From: Theodoxus fluviatilis
Taxonomy: Eukaryota; Mollusca; Gastropoda; Cycloneritida; Neritidae
Length of the DNA stretch: 64,000 nt
Assembly (NCBI GenBank): GCA_034096865.1
Contig: JAWQFJ010028385.1
Location: 1-64,000, forward strand
Reading direction: 5' to 3'
The position numbers and the translations under genes were made by a program. Below are positions 10,190 to 21,438 of this stretch, in pieces. Under the pieces are notes generated by a model. The model did not search any database, was not told the origin of the DNA, and worked only from the letters and a program-made list of their open reading frames with translations. Numbering within the stretch: the stretch's first letter is position 1; the number at the start of each line of letters is the position of its first letter.

Positions 10190-11560
10190 CCCTGTGCCTG
10201 GCCTCCACTCTCCCTTTGACTGGCCTCTACTCTCCCTTTGTCTGGCCTCCACTCTCCCAATGTCTGGCCTCTACTCTCCCTGTGTATGGCCTCTACTCTC
10301 TTTGTCTGGCCTCTACTCTCTTTGTCTGGCCTCTACTCTCTTTGTCTGGCCTCCACTCCCCCTTTGTCTGGCCTCCACTCTCCCTTTGTCTGGCCTCCAC
10401 TCTCCCTTTGACTGGCCTCCACTCTCCCAATGTCTGGCCTCTACTCTCCCTGTGTCTGGCCTCTACTATCTTTGTCTGGCCTCTACTCTCTTTGTCTGGC
10501 CTCCACTCCCCCTTTGTCTGGCCTCCACTCTCCCTTTGTCTGGCCTCCACTCTCCCTTTGACTGGCCTCCACTCTCCCAATGTCTGGCCTCTACTCTCCC
10601 TTTGTTTGGCCTCCACTCTCCCTTTGACTGGCCTCCACTCTCCCAATGTCTGGCCTCCACTCTCCCAATGTCTGGCCTCCACTCTCCCAATGTCTGGCCT
10701 CCACTCTCCCTTTGTCTGGCCTCCACTCTCCCTTTGACTGGCATCCACTCTCCCAATGTCTGGCCTCTACTCTCTTTGTCTAACCTCCACTCTCCCAGTG
10801 TCTGGCCTCCACTCTCCCAGTGTCTGGCCTCCACTCTCCCAGTGTCTGGCCTCCACTCCCCCTGTGTCTGGCCTTCACTCTCCCTGTGTCTGGCCTCCAC
10901 TTTCCCTGTCGCCTCCACTCTCCCTGTGTCTGGCCTCCACTCTCCCTGTGTCTGGCCTCCACTCTCCCTGTGTCTGGCCTCCACTCTCCCTGTGTCTGGC
11001 CTCTACTCTCTTTGTCTAACCTCCACTATCCCAATGTCTGGCCTCCACTCTCCCTGTGTTGGCCTCAATGTTCCCTTTGTCTGGCCTCCACTCTCCCAGC
11101 GTCTGGCCTCCACTCTCCCAGCGTCTGGCCTCCACTCTCCCAGTGTCTGGCCTTCACTCTCCCAGTGTCTGGCCTCCACTCTCACTTTGGCTGCCACTTT
11201 CCCAGTGCCTGGCCTCCACTCTCCCTGTGTCTGGCCTTCTCTCTCCCTGTGTCTGGCCTTCTCTCTCCCTGTCGCCTCCACTCTCCCTGTGTCTGGACTC
11301 CACTCTCCCTGTGTCTGACCTCCACTCTCCCTGTGTCTGGCCTCCACTCTCCCTGTGTCTGGTCTCCAATTGCCCTTTGGCCTCCTCTCTCCCTGTGTCT
11401 GGCCTCCACTTTTCCAGTGTCTGGCCTCCACTTTCCCAGTGTCTGGCCTCCACTCTCCCTGTGTCTGGCCTTCACTCTCCCTGTCGCCTCCACTCTCCCT
11501 TTGCCTGGCCTCCTTTCTCCTTGTGTCTTGTCTTTTCCACTCTCCCTCTGACTAGTCTTC
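10190..11560 (+). repeat. 22-bp satellite, family 2
   Basis: The unit is close to CTGGCCTCCACTCTCCCTGT plus GT, about 60 copies, again 22 bp. Recurring variants are CCAATGT, CCTTTGT, CCCAGTGT and CCTGTGT. The long open frames on both strands are artefacts of the period. The phrases GTCTGG and TCCAC are shared with family 1, and 9780-10195 holds intermediate units. Confidence 0.95.
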
Positions 11561-12046
11561 ACTCTCCCAGTTCGCTGTCTTGCATTTTCTCTCTTGTGAC
11601 TGGTCTCCACACTCCTTTTGTCTGCACTGCACTCTTCCTGTATCTGGCCTTCACATTTCCTATGGCCTATCGCACTTTCTGCCCTCAAGTTCTTAGTTTG
11701 TTCCATCTTCCACTCTGTCCATCTACCTGATCTCTCTTCAACTGAGTGTCTAGTCTGTGATCTTTCTCTACATCTCCTATTTTCTTCATCAGGACTAAAG
11801 AGGAATGCTAGAATGCTAGAGTGGTTTGCTAAAGACTTTAAAAAGCAAGCTTGACCTCCAAAGGAGACGTTTTAGTTAATAGAGAAAGCCTCTGTATGCT
11901 TAGTATTGCTGTCCAAAGCAGGTAATAAGTGAAGATTGCAGTTCTATCATTCATCAGTTCATCACCATCTTTTGCAGCAGAGCATTATTCTTGATGTACC
12001 CTCTGGAAATGTCTATCATTTTTGACTTCCTGATGATACCTTGCAG
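11561..12046 (+). other. Satellite edge and intron upstream of Tudor exon
   Basis: Degenerate pyrimidine-rich satellite fades out by about 11770. The remainder ends with a polypyrimidine run and AG at 12045-12046. No upstream exon could be recognised. Confidence 0.5.
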
Positions 12047-12198
12047 GGGATGGATGCTCTGTCGTCCCTACAGCGCGAACTTCCCAGTCTTCTTCCTGGA
12101 CTATGGCAATGTTGATATCATTCCCAAAGAAAATGTGAAACGGCTTGATAAAAAATTCTGGGAGCTGCCAGGTCTTGCCTTGCCCTTCCAGCTGAGAG
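12047..12198 (+). CDS. Tudor-domain protein, internal exon
   Basis: This 152-bp exon lies between TTGCAG and GTAGG and encodes 50 full codons plus one base at each end. The translation includes FPVFFLDYGNVDIIP and FWELPGLALPFQL, the core of a Tudor domain: the DYGN strand and the following leucine-rich helix with the LP motif. Tudor domains of this type occur in TDRD proteins, which bind symmetrically dimethylated arginine in germline and piRNA pathways. Which member this is cannot be told from one exon. The end phase (1) matches the next exon. The start of the Tudor fold must lie in an upstream exon hidden beyond the satellite arrays. Confidence 0.85.
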
Positions 12199-12970
12199 GT
12201 AGGAAGATATTCTCTCCTGCACTTGCTAACTCTCTCTGGAATCTTCTTTATTGTAAACCCCATTGTCTTGTAAGTTGTTTTGGAAGGCTTGGCCAGGTGA
12301 AGTGGTCCTGGCTTTTTCTGTTGGCGAGCATTTCCTATGACCACAAGAACAAGGCCAGAAATGCTGGAAGTGTACATTCTCATTGAGTACAATGGTAGTC
12401 TTGAAGCACACACCAGTTGAAACATACTTAGACTGTTGGATCTGAAGTCCCAATGGCCCCTGGTAGCCTTTTTGGCTGCTAGAGGGCCGCCGCTGGATGA
12501 GCTACTGGAGCAGGTCCCAAAAGCCCCGTAGTCAGGGGTTCCAGCTGATGACAGGGGGAACTGATGCCCCATGACCTTATGCTACCCCAGTCATGTCCCA
12601 TAATGATACATTCCACCCTTCCTGCCTGAAACTCATCTTTTGACTGATACATTTAAGGGGGGGACAGACTGCTAGTGCTAAGGTTAGAGATGGGCAGTGA
12701 GTGACGTTGTACATGAAACAAAGGTCTGCATTCTGAAGGGAGGGGCAGCATGGTTTGGGCAGTGCTTTTGTACTGTTCCTGATTCTTGCAGGGATCTGTG
12801 AATGCAAGCTTTCAACACGGGCTCTGCAAAATTAATTGAAATCTGTAAGTGTGCATCATTGCGGAGAAGAAACCTGACTTGTGAATGGGGTAGTTGCAGG
12901 ATGGGATTTGCTGGTGTATGTGAAATTTGAAGCAAGTTGCTGAAGCCATGTTTTCCTTGCCTGTTTCCAG
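12199..12970 (+). other. Intron of the Tudor gene
   Basis: It starts GTAGG and ends TTTCCAG. No further exon or repeat is recognised inside. Confidence 0.75.
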
Positions 12971-13038
12971 AGGGCACAACAGAGCTGTTAAAGACTGAAG
13001 GGCTCACCCAGCTGCTCATCCATGAGGTGGACGAAAAG
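12971..13038 (+). CDS. Tudor-domain protein, next exon
   Basis: A 68-bp exon lies between TTTCCAG and GTAAGG. Joined to the previous exon in phase 1 it reads on without a stop as EGTTELLKTEGLTQLLIHEV followed by DEK, the usual charged helix after a Tudor core. It ends in phase 0. No following exon was recognised; the (TC)n tract begins 240 bp downstream, and later exons probably lie beyond the mobile elements or outside the window. Confidence 0.75.
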
Positions 13039-13278
13039 GTAAGGAAGGGCTGGTGGTAGTTTTGAACTTCCGTGGGATAGCAGGTTCAGGAGGCGCCTGA
13101 AGAAAATGTGAGGACGGCTGTGACAGGACTATGAGTGATATTAATGAAGAAAATCCTTGGAGTCTGACTGCAGAAAGGCTCTCTCCATGATGCCAGACAT
13201 TTGTCTTGTTTAATGAGTGCAGGTCATGGAAGGAGTGTTGTTGGCAAGGTGGCAGTGGCTGGATGTGTGCATAGTTAT

Positions 13279-13647
<369 letters not shown>

Positions 13648-14005
13648 TACAGGAATTGAAACGGTTTTTATTCCTGCTGTCACAAACCCCTAATATTATT
13701 GTGTACGGGGAGATGGGGAAGTCAGACCTGTTTACTCTCCCGATTTCAGACCCTATCTCCCGACCTCCCGCTAGCTTCGTAAATCTCCCGATTTTTTTCC
13801 CACCGATCTCCCGAAAATGAAAAATTTTGAAAGGTTTATTTCGTTTCCGAAGCATTTACATGACGATCCGAACTTTCTACCGCGCCACTGAATGTCATTC
13901 CGCAGATCTGCAGTACAATTTTTTGATTAGTTGAGTCAGGACCTTCGTCCAATCGAGAGCCAGTTTACAACCTGGAATAGCCGCCATTTTGCTTGACCGA
14001 TCTCA

Positions 14006-14383
14006 ATGAAGATGGCGTCCATTGAAAACTCAAAGAGAAAGACTCGCGAAACCGATTCTGAATCCGACAGTGAGCGTGACACAGAGGATGAGAAAAGAAA
14101 GTCCACTCTTGTCAGAAGCAGAAAGAGAGCAAAGTACAGCGCAAAGTGGAAGGCTGAGTGGAAATCGGAATTCCCGGCATTTCGCCCATCGTCGAAATCG
14201 AAATCACACGCGTTTTGCACGTTCTGCAAAAAAGACATCAACGTGAGCCACGGAGGCAAGAATGACATTTCTAAGCACTTGAAATCGGACGTTCACAAGT
14301 CTAATGAAGATGCAGCTGCACATACAGGATCCATAGGAAAATTTTTTTGTGACTGCACCGAAGGCTTCAGTGGACGACCTTGA
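14006..14383 (+). pseudogene. BED-type zinc-finger transposase N-terminus
   Basis: The 125-residue frame begins MKMASIENSKRK, with an acidic/basic nuclear-type stretch, then CTFCKKDINVSHGG and KHLKSDVHK, a C-x2-C ... H-x4-H arrangement typical of the BED-like finger that opens many hAT transposases. The frame closes before any catalytic domain, so the protein is truncated. It lies wholly inside the 13723-14830 element. Confidence 0.65.
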
Positions 14384-14640
14384 CTCGCTTGAGAATGCAA
14401 CGACTAGGGCAGAGGCAACAATGTGCCAGCAGAGATGGGACTTATCAGCGTTTCAGCTGATTTCTGAGTTTTTTATTGCACTTTCAGCTGATTTTTATTC
14501 AATGTTTATGCAGTTTGTGACCTGGGATGGTACACATATCTAACCCTTATCGTGGTAAGCGCGACTAATTCAATTGCGCCGTTCATGGGCGAGTCGAAAC
14601 TCCTCGCGTAGATCGACTCTGACGCTGAGTAAATTGACTT

Positions 14641-14765
14641 TTGCAACTGGATTACTGTGTTGTACTTTAAATTTCATTGCAACTGGATTACTGCATGTAC
14701 TCTCAAGTTTCATGCAATTAGATTACTGGGTGTACTTCCAAGTTTCATGCAAACTGGATCACTGG
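14641..14765 (+). repeat. Degenerate ~36-bp tandem repeat
   Basis: Four degenerate units containing GCAACTGGATTACTG and AAGTTTCATGCAA follow one another inside the right half of the hAT-like element. Confidence 0.6.
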
Positions 14766-15297
14766 TTTGGATGAGACTGCCGCAATTGGACACACTCCCT
14801 ATTTTGCACAACTTAAGGTAAACAGGTCTGGGAGGTATCCCTTAAGCATCAGTGCCAGTGAAGTACTGCCTGAGGATTTTGAGAATGGATCCATCCAGAT
14901 TTCCTCGCAAGATCTATAATATGTTACATTTTGGGGGAAATACTTGGGCCGATGACATATAAATATTGTTATGTAAACACAACTCTGAAAGTTCATGGAA
15001 TTTGCAGTGTGTCCAGAATGAGACTCAGTTTCTAGGGGATTTAAAGGGGCATCTTATTGCCTAGTTTGTACAGAATTGGTCTACTGCTCTAGCCAACAGC
15101 ACGAGATATGAGTTTTACAGACAATTGACATCTTTACTCACTAGGGAACTGTATGTATAATATTGCCAAACAAGTTTTTAGAATCACTTTGGTCCGTTTC
15201 AGTGCGGGGGTCAGTGAACTGTATGTGCATAGATATCGTTATACCAAAGATGCATCTGTCCATCATGTAATGAAGAGGACAAAGATGAGCTCCATTT

Positions 15298-16147
15298 TGA
15301 CTCGCATGCAAAGCAAAAGTGAGTCTATGTACTCACCCGTGTTGTCCGTCCGTCCGTCCGTCCGGGCGTAAAAAACTTAAACGTTGGATTTTTCTCGGAC
15401 ACTATGAAGTATATCAACACCAAATGTGGCATAATGGTGTATGATGACAAGGCCTCTAAAACCATACATGGTGACTTGACCTTGCTTCAAGGTCAAGGTC
15501 ACAGGAGCCATAAATTAAAATGTGGTCTCAAAAACAGTCATTTTTCACATTTTCCCAATTTTCTCCCACATTATTGAGAATGGCGACCTTAGCTACAAGT
15601 GGTATATTGGTCAAAGCAAGCCCTATCTTTTGATACCAGTTTGGTTGACCTTGCTTCAAGGTCAAGGTCACAGGAGCTCTTCAAAGTTGGATTGTATACA
15701 TATTTTGAAGTGACCTTGACCCTGAACTATGGAAGATAACTGTTTCAAACTTAATAATTATGTGGGGCACATGTTATACTTTCATCATGAGACACATTTG
15801 GTCACATATCATCAAGGTCAAGGTCACTTTGACCCTTATGAAATGTGACCAAAATGGGGTAGTGAACCACTAAAAGTGACTATATCTCATGGTAGAAAGT
15901 GCCAATAAGCACCATTGTGCTTCCTATGTCTTGAATTAACAGCTTTGTGTTGCATGACCTTGGATGACCTTGACCTTGGGTCAAGGTCACGTGTATTTTG
16001 GTAGGAAAATGTGTAAAGCATTTCTTAGTGTATGATGTCATTGGTAGGTTTAGTTGTTTGACCTTGACCTTGAAGGTCCCATGAAGGTCAAGGTCATATA
16101 AAGGTCATGGTCAAGCATGTGAGTCGTATCGGCTTTGCCCTTCTTGT
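15298..16147 (+). repeat. AGGTCA-rich repeat, copy B, full length
   Basis: It begins TGACTCGCATGCAAAGCAAA, followed by AGTGAGTCTATGTACTC and a (GTCC)n block. It ends GGCTTTGCCCTTCTTGT. It carries about twenty AGGTCA/TGACCT half-sites, most as TCAAGGTCA. No open frame of interest. Flanks are T-rich. Confidence 0.92.
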
Positions 16148-17185
16148 TTGTTTAGATGCCCTGCTTATGAAGTTTTCTGGCAGAAGTATATTTTCTGTAT
16201 GTTTGAAACAAGGTATCACATTGATGTATATGATGTTGTGGTGAATGAGAACGTGGACATAACAAGATCATCAGCAATGTATCTTAACTATGCCTTTAAA
16301 TGCAGACAAGCAGCACTGAGCACAACCACTGAGTTATGCCTATAATTAGGTTGTGATAGGCCGGAGGCCTGCTCAAATAAAAACCGTTCGTTCGTTTGGT
16401 CGGTCGTTCTCTCTCTCTCCTCTCTCTCCTCTCTCTCTGGCTTGCTCGCTCAGTTTAAGATACCAAATGGGGGAAGGAGGCAGTGAGCAAGTGCATGTGT
16501 GCAGCTGTATGGATAACTTGGAATGAAAACATTATCTTCACATGATATAAAATTACCTTTTTGTTTATTATAGCTTCCTTTTGCCAGAAAGAGAGAGGTT
16601 TCTTGTTTTAGTGAATATTGGCCAACTGCCATAGGAGGTACAATAATCTAAGCATCACACAATGGCCTATTAACCATCTATCTGCATATATATGTCTCTT
16701 CCTAGCAGCTTCCACCATTTTGTACAGCTTAGCTCCCTGCCATTCGTTTTAGCTCTCGATCTCAGTTTTTACATTACCCAAAATATTGTAAGAGATGCAA
16801 CTCTTAAAAGGCATATGTGTCGCAGTTTTTCTTGTTGTTTTAAGAATCTTGGGTGGCATGTATTTGTTCTTTTTGGCGACTGAAGACAGAAATGGATTTA
16901 CAGTGTATTTCTTCTTGACATTGCAGTGTAACATCCTTTTTAATTTTATTTAATTTCATTTGGGTTTTTTGTTTTGTGTTTATCCCATTCGTTGGCGGCA
17001 TACAGAGCATTCCAGTTTTTAATTTGTTGTTTGAGGCTTTTTTTCCTGAGGTCTTCGTAAAAGTAGGCTACACACTTTGCCAAGAAATGATTCTCATTCT
17101 CTTTTTCCCTGACAACATGGAAGTTTAGAATCTGCTAAACTTATCATGACGATGACTTGGTTTTCAGGTTGATTAGGTGAATGAA

Positions 17186-17186
<1 letters not shown>
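16148..17186. other. Non-coding stretch with repeat tail
   Basis: AATAAAAACCGTTCGTTCGT at 16375-16394 looks like the 3' tail of a retroelement. A CT-rich run follows at 16410-16440. Nothing else is recognised. Confidence 0.5.
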
Positions 17187-17253
<67 letters not shown>

Positions 17254-17254
17254 A

Positions 17255-17321
<67 letters not shown>
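17187..17321 (+). repeat. (GA)n microsatellite
   Basis: About 135 bp of GA dinucleotides with a few single-base breaks. Confidence 0.97.
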
Positions 17322-17323
<2 letters not shown>

Positions 17324-17931
17324 CTCATGTTGGAACTATTTCATGTATGTTTACAGACAAAGCTTGCCACCTGCAGCTGCTTGGAGATCTAGATGTGAAG
17401 CATGCACACCCCATGCCTGTCCTGCCAAGTCCAGAGAGAGAGAGAGGGAATTCTCTGCAGGAAGGGCGCCAACTTCCATGTTTGAAAACGTCATATGTTG
17501 CAAAGGAAGGTTGGATTAGCAAGTGCTGCTGATGTATAATGGGTGACTTTTCATCTGTTGTCATGGTTAGCAGTTAGAGCAGTTTTAAAATTCTGCGTTA
17601 TGCAACCTCCCCCTTTTTATTATCTTTCACATTTTGAAGGGTTTTCTGAAGATTGAACCGAAGGATTGGTTTTAACCATGTGTGTGAAAACCTTCTGTGT
17701 TAAAAAAAACCAACATTTGCTATTATGTAGAGATGATTAGTAAGGTTTCACTGTTGAATTATGCATTTTTGCTTTAGCATTATACTCACAAAAAAGTTAT
17801 TGTAGTTTATGAATGTTCTCTCACATTTCCTGTTCTAAGCTTTATCATTTTGCTTTGTGTGCCTTGATATTCATACCAATCATTATGTTGATGCTAGTAA
17901 ATTAGTTGATGTTTTTGAAATATTGTGTCAT

Positions 17932-18248
17932 CAGACCTGCCTACTCTCCCGAAAAAATCGGGAGACTTCCGATTTAGGCCTGCATCTTCCGACCTCCCGA
18001 TTAGGCTTTGAATTCTCCCGATTTCAATAGCGGTGAAAACCCCCACCCCCCACCCCACCCACCCCCGTCTCGCATTTCGGCTGATCTCTAAGCGCTCCTA
18101 TAGGCCCCCACCCCCACCCACCCACTCACGATTTGGTTGAGTTCTAAGCGGTCTCATGGGGTCGTCACACCCCCCCCCCCCCCCCCCCCCCCCCCCCGCC
18201 TGTTTTTCAGAATCTCCCGAATTGGCCTTAGGGGGGTAGGCAGGTCTG
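17932..18248. mobile_element. hAT-like MITE with CAGACCTG ends
   Basis: 13-bp perfect inverted ends, CAGACCTGCCTAC at 17932-17944 and its complement at 18236-18248, bound a 317-bp non-coding element. The CTCCCGA repeats near both ends also occur in the 13723-14830 element, whose ends differ by two bases, so this is a short relative. It contains C-rich tracts and a C homopolymer at 18170-18197. No clear target duplication. Confidence 0.75.
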
Positions 18249-19140
18249 TGTCTTTGGGTCATTCGTTGTTCACAAACTCTTTGTCAGGAATGGTGGTGCC
18301 AGGTTAGAAGCCTCTGCTGTCAAGTCTAGAAGCTCACCTGTGTCTGCCAGTTCCAACAAATCTGGAAGATGTCAGTGTTCCCCATTTGTGTGCTCTTGTG
18401 CATATGGAAATGGGCATATGAAAACACTTCATACTAATATGGGAAAAAATTCCTCGTGCACTTATTTCCCTTATTCCATCTGACAATGACCATGATTGCT
18501 CTTGTGGCTCTCCTGCCCATCCACTCTGTAGTTGGACAATGGTCCTGCAGAAGTGTAGATTCTGCTTGAAATGTAAGCCCACACCATGAAATGAGTCACA
18601 TCCTGTCCTTGGTTGATGAGTTATGTGTTGTGTCAACGAGAAAGTTTCATGCACTTTAAGGTAAAAAACTTCTCTTTTTTGTGGTAGTTTCTTGAGAATC
18701 AACCTAAAAAAAACCTGAGCTTAGTCAAATTATGACAATTTGGGTCAATTTGATCACTGTCAATGTACCATTCTCCATAAAATACATTTGAAAATTCATT
18801 TTACAAGCTTGCAGATCAATTTAAATCTGTAAGTACTGTTAAACAATGGTCTTTGACAAGTTTTATATACCTCAAAAGCCACTATTATGCCAACCAGCAG
18901 AGAAATTGGGCTGTAGCTCAATGTGTGCCTTAGCTGAGGCACAGTGCAATTCACTCCATGAAGTGGGATCACAGATAGTCTCAGAAGAGGATGGGTCAGT
19001 GATTCCACAGTCACTACATGTGTTTTCTATAGATCATAATATATTGTCCTGGATCTCTTGAAGTGACAGTTAATGTCTGGATGCTCTTCACAGCCGAGAC
19101 ACAGACTGTAGTAAGGGTGTCTGTAACTCTGGTCACTTAA
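18249..19140. other. Non-coding stretch
   Basis: No gene, repeat or RNA is recognised. Short open frames on both strands lack domain signals. Confidence 0.5.
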
Positions 19141-19144
19141 TTAA

Positions 19145-21434
19145 CCCTCTGGACGCCATTAATTTTTCACGGTTTTTACTCCCTGCAGCCAGTTATTTTC
19201 TGGATGTGCCCCAAAACCGAGACCCCTCTTGTTTAAAAATATGCAATTATTTTATTCTTTGCTATAGAGGCAACATTTTTGGAGGAAAGATGGAAAATTG
19301 AATGCTCTCTCTGATAGACCCACTGAAATTTATGTCCATGCAATACAATGTGATTATTAAAAAACCCCAGAGACAATACAAATAAAAAACAAAGTGATAG
19401 GTTTCAAACCTTTATTTGAGTGGATGATGCAACTGTAGGGCCTACTCTTTGTGCAGATTAGGGGTGCAGGCCACCTTGAAGGACATCAAGGTGTGCTATC
19501 TCTTGAAGCAGGGATAAAAGCACATAGGCACTTGGCACTTCTTGCAAATGTACTGAGTCTGGTGCCAGTTGACATCCCTGTCAGAGCAAACCACACAGTC
19601 GGGCTGGGATATTCTCCCTGAGGGCAGACGATGGGGATTGATGGCAATGTGATGCTCACTTTTCACAAGCCTGTCAGGGGGAGTGGCAGCCATTCTTCCT
19701 CGATGCCTTGCCGTGGACCCCTGGTAGCCAGAAAGAAGGCCATGGGCAATCTGTAGACGGAACTTTTCTGCACTCACCCTGGCACCAGCTTTCTTGAATT
19801 TCCAGATGACCAGGGCTTTGCAGAAGCACATTTCCAGGAGATAGAAGAACAGCTTCTTCCACCATTTGGCACACCGGTGGGACATCAGGTAGTTGGCGGT
19901 CTGCCCTGTCCACTCCTCCCATGTGTCGAGTGTAGGCCTCGATGGCAGCAGGCTTCTCCACAATCCTCTTCTTGTTGGGGTGGTGTTTGGACCTGACTTC
20001 CTTCATGAAGGTCTGGCTGGTGTGGACGGTTGTCATCAAGTTGGCTAGTCTCTTGTCCTGCCAGGTCATGTACAGGATCTTGTCATCTCGATCAGTGTTG
20101 AGTGGTCGTTCAGCAGTTGGCTTGGCCTGCCTGATGGAGTCGGGAAGTCCTCGTCGATTTGCACGAAAAGTCCCACAGGCTCCTGTCCCACATCGCACCA
20201 GTTCTTGGAATAGGCCAGGGGAAGAAAAGAAATTGTCCATATATGCAATGTGTCCCTTTCCATAGAGTGGTTGGGTCAGGGAACACACTACATGATGACC
20301 TACACCATGCTCCCGTGGAACAGTTTCTTTGCCAACGTACATCTTCCAGTTCCACACATACCCAGTGGCAGAGTCGGCCAGTGCCCAGGCTTTCATCCCC
20401 CACTTGCTGGGTTTCGAAGGCATATATTGCATGAGTTCAGTTCGGCCTTTGAAAGCCACCATACTCTCATCCACAGAAACTTCTTTCCCAGGGGAGAAAA
20501 ACCTCTGCCACAGGGGGATCAGCAGATCGATAAACGGTCTCACCTTGTGGAGCTTCTCATGGTCTGGATCCTGTTTTGGCTTGGCAGTCTCGTTGTTGTT
20601 GAGGTGGAGAAAACTCAGGATGGCCAAAAACCTGTTCCTGGACATGATCTTTTTAAATCCAGGCATCTCGAGGTCGTCCATAGCAGGCCATAGGAAGATC
20701 TGCCAGTCAGTCCTGTCAGTAGCAGCACGGCGAGAAATGCAGCCATCTCGGGTCGAGTGACAGGCTGCCACTGATTCACTCGAGAATAAATTCCCGCGTC
20801 GCTTCCTTTCTTCGCCTCACTTGACCAGCGTAGCGATTCGTTTCGTCGACCATCAAGTCAATGACTTCATCGTTAAAATAAAGATGAAAAGCAACCGATT
20901 TCGATATGTCGTCGCGCACATGTTGAGGAGAGGGCGTGGTCTGGCACTCCGGCAACCATGAGTGGTCATATGCAGATGGAATCTTGGACTGGGCTGGTTC
21001 AACTTCGATTTCGTCATCAGAGTCACTGTATGTGGCGAACTCGACCAAATCTTCCTCTGTGAAGCCATGGAATTCTTCTTCCGAGTCAGAATCGAACAAT
21101 ATTTCAAAGATTCGCTCTTCATCAGGATCGAGCTCAGCCATTTTTGGGCCAGCGTGCACGATGGACATCGCGCAGCAGCGTGTCTACCTCGATCTGTAAC
21201 TTCAAAATTCGCTCTAAATTCGCGCACTTGCAGTGAAAAAATATTCCTAGTGTTATTATGAAAGCGAGTCTCTTCTGCGCAGTCTCCATGTGTAGAGAGC
21301 TCTCACAATCCCAAGGTTCATAGCAAACGGCGCCAGATTCAAACATGCCTATCAGTCTGTAAACTGTAACCGCCGACGGCTGTGAGGGGAGGTAACTACG
21401 TCGATGGTTATGGCCGCCGACGGCGCGCAGAGGG
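19145..21434 (-). mobile_element. piggyBac element 1, bounded by TTAA
   Basis: TTAA occurs immediately outside both ends (19141-19144 and 21435-21438). The termini CCCTCTGGACGCC (left) and CCCTCTGCGCGCC (right, inverted) match at 11 of 13 positions. The right subterminal region repeats GCCGACGG. The 2290-bp element carries a broken minus-strand transposase. Confidence 0.92.
19496..21168 (-). pseudogene. piggyBac transposase, frameshifted
   Basis: The acidic N-terminus (20776-21168) contains FDSDSEEEFHGF. The catalytic region (19930-20700) holds the three expected Asp sites: EVSVDESMVAFKGR, IAYMDNFFSSP and MGGVDRADRQ. The C-terminus (19496-19930, another frame) has KWWKKLFFYLLEM and a Cys-rich zinc finger with CVVCSDRD and YICKKCQVPMCFYPCF. 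The parts lie in different frames: shifts occur near 20775, near 20700 and near 19930. All signature residues survive, so decay is recent, but the copy cannot make a full protein. Confidence 0.9.
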
Positions 21435-21438
21435 TTAA

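Larger units (their letters stand above)
13723..14830 (+). mobile_element. hAT-like element, internally reduced
   Basis: The ends are perfect 13-bp inverted repeats: CAGACCTGTTTAC at 13723-13735 and its complement at 14818-14830. The flanking 8-mers GGGGAAGT and GGAGGTAT agree at only five positions, so the target duplication is weak. The left subterminal region repeats CTCCCGA several times. The element codes only for a zinc-finger N-terminus, so it is not autonomous. Confidence 0.7.

Noticed and set aside
10095..11730. Open frames up to 407 residues over the second satellite, both strands
   Set aside because: Same period artefact; several overlapping frames are equally open.
14541..14560. 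TAACCCTTATCGTGGTAAG resembling a piggyBac terminus
   Set aside because: It is similar to the left end of piggyBac element 2 but follows CTAA rather than TTAA, has no partner, and lies within the hAT-like element; too short to call.
17347..17532. Candidate further exon of the Tudor gene after TGTTTACAG
   Set aside because: In the phase required by the 13038 donor the frame meets a stop within 12 codons, and no Tudor-like sequence is seen.
17932..18248. 8-bp target duplication around the hAT-like MITE
   Set aside because: The flanking 8-mers TGTGTCAT and TGTCTTTG do not match well enough.
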